DNA from: Pseudomonadota bacterium
GTDB taxonomy: Bacteria > Pseudomonadota > Alphaproteobacteria > Sphingomonadales > Sphingomonadaceae
Length of the DNA stretch: 7,485 nt
Assembly (NCBI GenBank): GCA_030271595.1
Contig: JARXKO010000020.1
Span: 1 to 7,485, forward strand
Direction of reading: 5' to 3'
Position numbers and translations under genes: made by a program. Position 1 is the stretch's first letter. Each line of letters begins with the position of its first letter. Positions 1 through 5,610 of the stretch are shown piece by piece. Under the pieces are notes generated by a model. That model made no database searches. It worked only from the letters and a program-made list of their open reading frames with translations, and was not told the origin of the DNA.

Positions 1-587
1 CCATCGTCGAGGCCGCGGTGACGGTCGACATCGTCGATGTCGGGGGCGGTTTCCCCTCTTCCTATCCGGGCATGGAGCCGCCGCCGCTGGAGGCCTATTT
101 CTCGGTCATCCACAACGCCTTCGAAGCCTTGCCGATCAGCTATTCGGCCGAATTGTGGTGCGAGCCGGGGCGGGCGCTGTGCGCCGAATATGCCTCGATC
201 GTCGTGCGCGTCGAAAAGCGCCGCGGCGATGAGTTGTATATCAACGATGGCGCTTATGGCTCGCTCTTCGATGCCGCGCACATCGGCTGGCGCTATCCCG
301 TGCGGCTGCTGCGCGAGACGCCGTCCGACGTTCGCCCGATGCCGTTCAGCTTTTACGGGCCGACCTGCGACGATCTCGACCGCATGGCCGGACCGTTCGA
401 CCTGCCTGGCGACATCGGACCCGGCGATTATATCGAAATCGGCATGCTCGGCGCCTATGGCTGCGCCATGCGCACCGGCTTCAACGGCTTCGGCACCGCC
501 GGCTCCTACATCGTCGCCGACGAGCCGATGGTCAGCCTGTACGGAGCGGCGAGCGAACCCAAGCGTTCGAACATCGTCACGCTGTAG
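1..587 (+). CDS. Ornithine/lysine-type PLP-dependent decarboxylase, C-terminal part (5' end outside window)
   Basis: This is the last 194 residues (frame from base 3, stop TAG 585-587) of a fold-type III PLP decarboxylase of the eukaryotic-type ornithine decarboxylase family, normally about 380-400 residues, so roughly half is missing. Family marks appear in order: DVGGGFP (PLP-phosphate glycine loop), CEPGRAL (the EPGR motif), INDGAYGS, FDAAH (substrate-carboxamine aspartate region), GPTCDDLDRM (catalytic Cys-Asp supplied across the dimer, like Cys360-Asp361 of mouse ODC) and GAYG...GFNGFG. All key residues in this half are intact, so the enzyme looks functional. It would act in the cytosol and decarboxylate ornithine to putrescine or lysine to cadaverine. 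Ornithine is more likely, but these motifs do not separate the two. The deoxyhypusine-synthase homologue 118 bases downstream on the same strand supports a role in polyamine synthesis. Confidence 0.9.
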   Translation, partial: IVEAAVTVDIVDVGGGFPSSYPGMEPPPLEAYFSVIHNAFEALPISYSAELWCEPGRALCAEYASIVVRVEKRRGDELYINDGAYGSLFDAAHIGWRYPVRLLRETPSDVRPMPFSFYGPTCDDLDRMAGPFDLPGDIGPGDYIEIGMLGAYGCAMRTGFNGFGTAGSYIVADEPMVSLYGAASEPKRSNIVTL

Positions 588-600
588 GGCCCGGTTCGCA

Positions 601-646
601 CCTTTCCGTTCGCGCGGGGCGAAGGCGAAGGGCTGTATTTTTCTTT
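601..646 (+). terminator. Candidate hairpin plus T-run after the decarboxylase gene
   Basis: Bases 601-613 can pair with 619-631 around a 5-base loop: 10 Watson-Crick pairs, one G-T pair and two mismatches. The uninterrupted 5-bp inner stem is TTCGC/GCGAA. A T-rich tract (TTTTTCTTT, 638-646) follows after a 6-base gap. It begins 13 bases after the decarboxylase stop codon, where an intrinsic terminator or attenuator would be expected. The mismatches and the gap before the T-run make it a weak example, so it may only reduce read-through into the next gene. The hairpin also overlaps a putative decayed repeat, which could explain it without any regulatory role. Confidence 0.35.
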
Positions 647-686
647 GGTCGTACCGGGCAAGGCTTCGACAGCTCGGCCCGAACGG
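606..686. repeat. Putative decayed copy of a sphingomonad intergenic repeat (REP-like)
   Basis: The segment is bounded by CCGTTCG (606-612) and its exact reverse complement CGAACGG (680-686). The right end, 664-686, resembles a short element that I recall as scattered between genes in Sphingomonadales (core CTTCGACAAGCTCAGC followed by CGAACGG), with one base deleted and one substituted. The left end, 606-629, resembles the matching opposite end with about six differences. The T-rich tract lies between them. The match to the repeat family is from memory and was not checked. Only the 7-bp inverted ends are certain. Confidence 0.35.
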
Positions 687-705
687 CATTTGTTAGGATG
701 AAATC

Positions 706-1788
706 ATGACCACCGTCACGCTCAACAAGGTCCAGCCCGAAGCCAAGGTCAACGACACCCGCAAGGCGCAGCTGCTGTCGAGCCCGGTCGAGCATATCGA
801 CATCACCAGCTTCGATGCCCGCCCGATCGTCGAGGCAATGGCCAAGATGAGCTTCACCAGCCGCGACCTCGCCCGCGCCACCGCGCTCTACAACCAGATG
901 CTCGAGGACAAGGAGTGCTCGATCATCCTGGTCATCGCCGGCTCGACCTCGGCCGGCGGCTGCATGGATCTCTATGCCGAGATGGTAAGGAGCAACATGG
1001 TCGACGCGATCGTCGCCACCGGCGCCAGCATCGTCGACATGGATTTCTTCGAAGCGCTTGGCCACAAGCATTACCAAGCTCTTGAAATTCCTGACGATGA
1101 TACATTGCGCTCGCTCTATATCGACCGCATTTACGACACCTATATCGACGAACAGCAATTGCAGGATTGCGACTTCACCATCGGCAAGATCGCCGACAGC
1201 CTCGACCCCAAGCCCTATTCGTCGCGCGCGTTCATCCGCGAAATGGGCAAATGGCTGGCGGACGGCAATGCCAGGAAGGATGGCAGCCTGGTCCAGCTCG
1301 CCTACGAACATGACGTGCCGATCTTCTGCCCGGCGTTCGTCGACAGCTCGGCCGGCTTCGGCCTGGTCAAGCATCAGGTCGACGCGATGAAGGCGGGCAA
1401 GCCCTACCTCGTCCTCGATGCCATTGCCGACTTCCGCGAGCTGACCGAGATCAAGATCAAGGCCGGGACCACCGGCCTGCTGATGATCGGCGGCGGGGTG
1501 CCCAAGAATTTCACCCAGGACACGGTCGTGTGCGCCGAAATCCTCGGCCACGAGGACGTCGAGGTCCACAAATACGCGGTCCAGATCACCGTCGCCGACG
1601 CCCGCGACGGCGCCTGCTCGTCCTCGACGCTCCAGGAAGCGGCGAGCTGGGGCAAGGTGTCGACCGCGATGGAGCAGATGGTGTTCGCCGAAGCGACCAG
1701 CGTCCTGCCGCTCCTCGCCAGCGACGCCTATCACCGCGGCCACTGGAAAACCCGTGCCAGGCGCGCGTTCGCCAAGCTGTTCGACTAA
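706..1788 (+). CDS. Deoxyhypusine synthase family protein; likely bacterial homospermidine/polyamine synthase
   Basis: A 360-residue protein, full length for the family (human DHS has 369). Start ATG 706 has AGGA (695-698) seven bases upstream. Recognisable parts: an NAD-site segment near 79-86 (GSTSAGGC), ATGAS at 104-108, HY at 122-123 with RIYDTYI at 141-147, LDAIADFRE at 237-245, IGGGVPKNF at 261-269, and the hallmark EAASWGK at 311-317. Lys317 aligns with catalytic Lys329 of human DHS, Trp315 with Trp327, Glu311 with Glu323. Two spermidine-contacting human residues differ: His288 aligns with Asn268, and Asp316 with Cys304. The family transfers an aminobutyl group from spermidine through an enzyme-lysine imine using NAD. 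The usual acceptor is eIF5A, which bacteria generally lack. With a diamine-forming decarboxylase upstream, I infer transfer to putrescine giving homospermidine. Databases may call it deoxyhypusine synthase. Confidence 0.9.
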   Translation: MTTVTLNKVQPEAKVNDTRKAQLLSSPVEHIDITSFDARPIVEAMAKMSFTSRDLARATALYNQMLEDKECSIILVIAGSTSAGGCMDLYAEMVRSNMVDAIVATGASIVDMDFFEALGHKHYQALEIPDDDTLRSLYIDRIYDTYIDEQQLQDCDFTIGKIADSLDPKPYSSRAFIREMGKWLADGNARKDGSLVQLAYEHDVPIFCPAFVDSSAGFGLVKHQVDAMKAGKPYLVLDAIADFRELTEIKIKAGTTGLLMIGGGVPKNFTQDTVVCAEILGHEDVEVHKYAVQITVADARDGACSSSTLQEAASWGKVSTAMEQMVFAEATSVLPLLASDAYHRGHWKTRARRAFAKLFD

Positions 1789-1853
1789 GTCGATTGCCAA
1801 ACAAAACGAACTGAAGCACCCTGTCCGGGCGAACATCCGGGGGAGAGCTTTTC

Positions 1854-2270
1854 ATGACGTATAATCCGCTGCTCGAACCGGTCGTGGCGCTGGTCGCCTG
1901 GACGCTGGTGATGCTCGTGTGGCTGTCGGCGACACGTATTTCGAAAATGCGCGGGAAGCCGATTCCCGACGGTGCGCGCGGCTCGGACATGGAGCCCGGA
2001 CCCCACAACTGGCCGGCCCACAACTACTCGCACCTCCACGAACAGCCGACCCTGTTCTACGCCATTGTCCTGGCCTTGGTGGCAATGGGCGACGCGCACG
2101 CGATCAACCTCATCCTCGCCTGGGCCTATGTCGCGATCCGGATCGTCCACAGCATCTGGCAGGCCACGGCCAACGTCGTCAAAGTGCGCCTCCTGCTGTT
2201 TGCGCTATCGACCCTGTGCCTGCTCGGTTTGACGGTTCACGCTGGTATCGCGCTCATCCTCCGCGGCTGA
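1854..2270 (+). CDS. MAPEG family integral membrane protein
   Basis: A 138-residue protein of typical MAPEG length with four predicted hydrophobic helices at about residues 7-26, 66-79, 83-102 and 112-136. Diagnostic MAPEG features are the loop HNYSHLHEQPTLFYA (56-70) after helix 1 and AWAYVAIRIVHSIWQAT (89-105) in helix 3, with the conserved Arg96 and His99. A strong purine-rich ribosome site (GGGGGAGAG, 1839-1847) lies six bases before the ATG. The family covers microsomal glutathione transferases and eicosanoid enzymes in eukaryotes. Bacterial members of this short type mostly have no assigned substrate, and glutathione binding here is only inferred. It lies 65 bases after the deoxyhypusine-synthase homologue and may be co-transcribed with it. 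Its last 17 bases overlap the 3' end of the opposing methyltransferase gene. Confidence 0.88.
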   Translation: MTYNPLLEPVVALVAWTLVMLVWLSATRISKMRGKPIPDGARGSDMEPGPHNWPAHNYSHLHEQPTLFYAIVLALVAMGDAHAINLILAWAYVAIRIVHSIWQATANVVKVRLLLFALSTLCLLGLTVHAGIALILRG

Positions 2271-3429
2271 AGCAGGCGGCCAGTTCGATATGGGTCGACC
2301 AGCGGAACTGGCCGACCGGTTTGACCCATTCCAGGCGATAACCGCCGTCGCCCAGCACCCGCGCGTCGCGGGCGAAGGTCGCCGGGTTGCAACTGATGTA
2401 GGCGATCCGCTGCACCGCCGATTTCGCCAGCTCGGCGATTTGCTCGAGTGCGCCGGAGCGCGGCGGATCGAGCACCACCGCCTTGAAGCGCGCCAGCTCC
2501 GACGCATCGAGCGGCCGGCGGTACAGGTCGCGATGCTCGACCCGGGTTGATCGCGCCGCCTGCGCCAGCGCCGTGACCGCATCGCGGGATGCTTCGGCGG
2601 CATAAGCGGCGTCGAGCGCCAGCGCGAACGTGCCGAGCCCGGCGAACAGATCGGCGACCGGCCCCGCCTCCCCCACCGCGTCGCGCGCGGCAGCAACCAG
2701 CGCCGCCTCGCCATCCGCGGTCGCCTGCAGGAATGCTCCGGGCGGCAGGCGCACCGGATGCCCGGACAGGCTGATCGTCGCCGGTTCAGGCTCGTACATC
2801 GTCTCCGCGCCGAGCCCGCCGTCGAGCGACAGCCGGGCCAGACCATGCGCCTGGGCGAAATCGGTCAGCCCCAAGTGCGCCTCGAGCCCTTGCGCAGCCA
2901 CCCCCTTGATCGTCACATCCGCTCCCTGGTCGGCCAGCGTTAGCTGCACCTCGGCGGTCTTCTTTGACGCCAGCATCGCCCCGAGCAGCGCCCGCAGCGG
3001 CGCCACCAGCGCGAACAATTCCGGCCGAAGCACGTGGCATTCGTGCATGTCGACGATGTGGTTCGACCTGGCCGAGTTGAAGCCGACCACCGCCGACTTT
3101 CCGATCCGAAGCGCGCGCAATGCCGCCCGGCGGCGGGTTCGCGGAGGTGACACATGCGGCGGCTCGATCCGCGTCTCCAGGCCATGCTGCGCCAAGGCGC
3201 CCGCGACCCGCGCCGCCAGATAGTCGCGATAGGCCGCGTCATCGACGTGCTGCAGCTGGCACCCGCCGCAGTCGGGGAAATGGCGGCACGGCGGGGTCTG
3301 GTGATGCGGCCCGGCGATGATCGCCCCGTCCTCGCTCAGCGTGTCGCCGGGCGCAGCGAAAGCCGCGTGGCGTCCGCTCGCGGTGACGCCGTCGCCGCGC
3401 GCCGCGATCCGGACGATCGGCTCATCCAT
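2254..3429 (-). CDS. 23S rRNA (uracil-C5)-methyltransferase, TrmA/RlmC/RlmD family
   Basis: A 391-residue class I SAM-dependent RNA methyltransferase. It has a short TRAM-like RNA-binding segment (about 3-45), then a 4Fe-4S cluster ligand set C48, C54, C57 (CRHFPDCGGC) and C131 (HECHVL). The Rossmann methyltransferase domain has PGAFLQAT (230-237), SAM loop DLFAGLGTF (260-268), DPPRSG (321-326), catalytic nucleophile Cys347 in SCNPAT, and general base Glu382 in the C-terminal HIELAACF. All catalytic and cluster residues are present. It would methylate C5 of a uridine, by analogy U1939 or U747 of 23S rRNA, but the target cannot be told from sequence. It is shorter than E. coli RlmD (433 residues). 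Its start overlaps the end of the upstream cofactor-repair gene by 8 bases (ATGGATGA), indicating translational coupling. It is the last gene of the minus-strand operon, and its 3' end overlaps the MAPEG gene. Confidence 0.9.
   Translation of the reverse strand: MDEPIVRIAARGDGVTASGRHAAFAAPGDTLSEDGAIIAGPHHQTPPCRHFPDCGGCQLQHVDDAAYRDYLAARVAGALAQHGLETRIEPPHVSPPRTRRRAALRALRIGKSAVVGFNSARSNHIVDMHECHVLRPELFALVAPLRALLGAMLASKKTAEVQLTLADQGADVTIKGVAAQGLEAHLGLTDFAQAHGLARLSLDGGLGAETMYEPEPATISLSGHPVRLPPGAFLQATADGEAALVAAARDAVGEAGPVADLFAGLGTFALALDAAYAAEASRDAVTALAQAARSTRVEHRDLYRRPLDASELARFKAVVLDPPRSGALEQIAELAKSAVQRIAYISCNPATFARDARVLGDGGYRLEWVKPVGQFRWSTHIELAACFSRGG
2277..2314. repeat. Perfect 10-bp inverted repeat at the convergent gene junction
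   Basis: CGGCCAGTTC (2277-2286) is matched by its exact reverse complement GAACTGGCCG (2305-2314) across an 18-base loop, which itself contains the palindrome GGTCGACC (2293-2300). It begins six bases after the MAPEG stop codon and lies inside the last codons of the methyltransferase gene. The position suits a two-way transcription stop or RNA-stabilising hairpin, but no T-run follows on either strand. Part of the match is fixed by conserved protein sequence (GQF and ELA codons), so it could be coincidental. Confidence 0.5.
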
Positions 3430-4789
3430 CGATCAGCGCGAGCGCGTCCGGGATCGCGGCTGCAAGATCGTCGGCGATCATCCCCGGTCCGGCGATCTCC
3501 GCCGCTCGCCCGTGCAGCCAGACCCCGGCGCAGGCCGCCTCGAACGGCGCCATCCCGCGCGCGCGCATCGCGGCGATGATCCCCGCCAGCACGTCCCCCG
3601 TGCCCGCGCTTGCCAGCCACGCCGGCGCCGGCGGGGCGAAACCGCAGCGCCCATCGGGTGCAGCGACGATTGTATCCGGCCCCTTGAGCACGACGACATT
3701 ATGCGCGGACTTGGCCGCGGCCAGCGCGCGCTCGGCCTTCGACCCGTCGAGCTTGCCGAACAACGCCTCGAACTCGCCCTCGTGCGGGGTGAGGATGCAA
3801 TCCTGGCCCTTGAGCCGCCCTGGTTCGCCGACCAGCCGGATGCCGTCGGCGTCGATCACCTTGGGCGCCTTGGAGGTCAGCGCCAGCGTCAGCACCTGCG
3901 GGATGTCGCCCAGTCCCGGTCCGACGAGCACGCAGCCGATGCGTTCGTCATAGAGGTCGGCACTGCCCGACTGGACGATGGCGTGCGGCAATCCGGCGAT
4001 CGGCACCGACGTCGAAATCCGCACATAGCCGGCGCCCGCGCGCGCCGCTGCGGTCGCCGCGAGCGCGATTGCTCCGGGCATCGTCCCGGCAAGGCAATGA
4101 ACCAGTCCGCGATCATATTTGTGACCCGCGGGATCGAGAGGCGGGACTGCCGGCGGGGCGATTTCGTGCCAGTCGCTCGCCGCGTCGAGCCCAATGTCGG
4201 CGACTGCCACCCGCCCGCATTTGCCCATCGCCGGAAACAACCGATGCGCCGGCTTGAGCGCCCCGAATGCGACGGTCAATTCGTAGGCGGGAACCGGGCT
4301 GAACTCGGCGCCGCTGTCGCTATCGACCCCGCTCGGGAGGTCGCAGGCGACTCGAACCTGGGCTGCCGCGGCGAGCCGCTCCAGCTGGCGCGCAACCGCC
4401 TCGTCGAGCCCGCGCTTGAGGCCGGTCCCGAACAGCGCATCGATCAGGATCGCCGCCGGCGCCGTTGTCGAGTCAAGCGCTTCGACCGCGCCAGCCCACT
4501 GCTTGCGGGCAGCCTTGGCGGCGTCGCTCCGGGAGCCGCCCAACGCCGCCACTCGCACCGCATATCCCGCAGCCTTGAGGTAGCGCGCGGCGACATAGCC
4601 ATCGCCGCCATTATTGCCCGGACCCGCCACAATCAGCACCGGCAACGGCCCGGCAAAGCGCATCACCGCCTCGGCGAGACCGGCCCCGGCCCGCTCCATC
4701 AGCGTTTCGACCGGCGTTCCACAGGCGATCGCCGATTCTTCCGCCGCGGTCATCCTGCTACCGGTCAATATTGGTCGTGGATCGCTCAT
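3422..4789 (-). CDS. nnr: Bifunctional ADP-dependent NAD(P)H-hydrate dehydratase / NAD(P)H-hydrate epimerase
   Basis: A 455-residue fusion (YjeF type, E. coli Nnr 515) that repairs hydrated NAD(P)H in the cytosol. The N-terminal epimerase domain (about 1-210) starts with PILTGSRMTAAE and has VAGPGNNGGDGY (54-65), DALFGTG (117-123) and DLPSGVDSDSG (150-160). The C-terminal ribokinase-like dehydratase domain (about 215-455) has GPGLG (290-294), the TPHEGEFEALFG segment (334-345), LKGPDTIVAAPDG (368-380) and the nucleotide/catalytic loop ASAGTGDVLAGI (393-404). Both domains look intact. I chose the ATG at 4789, 11 bases after the ispE stop, because homologous sequence begins there. An in-frame ATG at 4831 would add 14 unconserved residues and overlap ispE by 31 bases, but it has a better ribosome site (AGGTG, eight bases away), so the start is not settled. 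Its 3' end overlaps the methyltransferase start. Confidence 0.92.
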   Translation of the reverse strand: MSDPRPILTGSRMTAAEESAIACGTPVETLMERAGAGLAEAVMRFAGPLPVLIVAGPGNNGGDGYVAARYLKAAGYAVRVAALGGSRSDAAKAARKQWAGAVEALDSTTAPAAILIDALFGTGLKRGLDEAVARQLERLAAAAQVRVACDLPSGVDSDSGAEFSPVPAYELTVAFGALKPAHRLFPAMGKCGRVAVADIGLDAASDWHEIAPPAVPPLDPAGHKYDRGLVHCLAGTMPGAIALAATAAARAGAGYVRISTSVPIAGLPHAIVQSGSADLYDERIGCVLVGPGLGDIPQVLTLALTSKAPKVIDADGIRLVGEPGRLKGQDCILTPHEGEFEALFGKLDGSKAERALAAAKSAHNVVVLKGPDTIVAAPDGRCGFAPPAPAWLASAGTGDVLAGIIAAMRARGMAPFEAACAGVWLHGRAAEIAGPGMIADDLAAAIPDALALIDG

Positions 4790-4800
4790 CGCCGCCGCGC

Positions 4801-5610
4801 TTAGCGCAGGCTGGTCGCCAAACGCCACCATTCGCGCGGCACCTGGTCGGCGGCGGCGTCGCGCGCCTCATCGCTCGCGAACAACGCGAAGCAGGTCGCG
4901 CCAGAGCCCGACATCCGCGCCGCCTCGGCGCCCGGCTGAAGCGCAAGCATCGCCAGCACGGTCTCGATCTGCGGGGCCAGGCTTACCGCCGCGTCTTGCA
5001 AATCATTGCCGCCCTCGCGCCAGTCGCCTAGTGGCCCGCCGTCATTGCTGTCCCAGCGCTCGAACACGTCGGCCGTCGCCAATTGCACGCGCGGGTTGAC
5101 CAGCAACACCGGCTTTCCCGACAATTCGGCATGGTCGATCGGGGTCAGTTCGTCCCCGGCCCCGTCACCGCGCACCGGCAGGCTCAGCAGGCAAGCGGGG
5201 ACGTCGCTGCCGAGTTGGGGCGCGACCGCAATCGCGTGGCCCGGGTCTATCCCCCACAAGGATGTCAGCAGCCGCAGGGCGGCGCCGGCATCGGCCGATC
5301 CGCCGCCAATGCCCGAGGCGACCGGAAGCCGCTTGTCGAGGTGGATCGCGGCGCCCGCGCTGGTCCCGCTGACATCGCGAAGCGCGCGCGCCGCGGCGAT
5401 CACGATATTGTCCTCCGCGTCGCCAAGCTCGGCCGCGAACGGCCCGCTGACTTCAAGGCTGAAATGATCCGCCGGCTCGGCGCTCAGCCGGTCGCCGTCG
5501 GTGCAGAAGGCGAAGATCGTTTCAATGTCGTGGCGCCCGTCGTTCCGCTTGCCGCGAACGTGAAGCGCGAGGTTGAGCTTGGCCGGAGCGATTTCGCGCG
5601 CCGCGGTCAA
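4801..5610 (-). CDS. ispE: 4-diphosphocytidyl-2-C-methyl-D-erythritol kinase
   Basis: A 269-residue GHMP kinase, slightly shorter than the usual 280-300. It phosphorylates CDP-methylerythritol with ATP, the fourth step of the MEP pathway to isopentenyl diphosphate, in the cytosol. Visible motifs: APAKLNLAL (8-16, catalytic Lys11), the ATP loop PVASGIGGGSADAGAAL (96-112), GSDVPA (134-139, catalytic Asp136) and the C-terminal MSGSGATCFALF (233-244). The start is TTG at 5610: it puts PAKLNL at residue 9, as expected for the family, and no ATG or GTG lies close upstream in frame. TTGA at 5610-5607 merges the start with the stop codon of the TPR gene (4-nt overlap), so translation is probably coupled to that gene. 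GGGG lies a few bases upstream as a weak ribosome site. Downstream, nnr begins 11 bases later. Confidence 0.95.
   Translation of the reverse strand: MTAAREIAPAKLNLALHVRGKRNDGRHDIETIFAFCTDGDRLSAEPADHFSLEVSGPFAAELGDAEDNIVIAAARALRDVSGTSAGAAIHLDKRLPVASGIGGGSADAGAALRLLTSLWGIDPGHAIAVAPQLGSDVPACLLSLPVRGDGAGDELTPIDHAELSGKPVLLVNPRVQLATADVFERWDSNDGGPLGDWREGGNDLQDAAVSLAPQIETVLAMLALQPGAEAARMSGSGATCFALFASDEARDAAADQVPREWWRLATSLR

Noticed and set aside
698..709. Three-codon leader (ATG AAA TCA TGA) overlapping the start of the deoxyhypusine-synthase homologue
   Set aside because: It is too short to tell from chance. AGGA at 695-698 is better spaced for the ATG at 706.
1794..1822. TTGCCA as a possible -35 box for the MAPEG gene
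   Set aside because: No acceptable -10 sequence lies 16-18 bases downstream (CACCCT at the 17-base position).
577..1836. A long open frame on the minus strand (about 419 codons) opposite the deoxyhypusine-synthase homologue
   Set aside because: It mirrors the codons of the real gene in GC-rich DNA, has no recognisable family motif, and its peptide is rich in repetitive D/G/A/V runs. The plus-strand gene has clear catalytic motifs.
3317..4804. A 495-codon open frame on the plus strand opposite the NAD(P)H-hydrate repair gene
   Set aside because: The product is Arg/Pro-rich with no domain, typical of antisense frames in high-GC genes. The minus-strand fusion enzyme accounts for the region.
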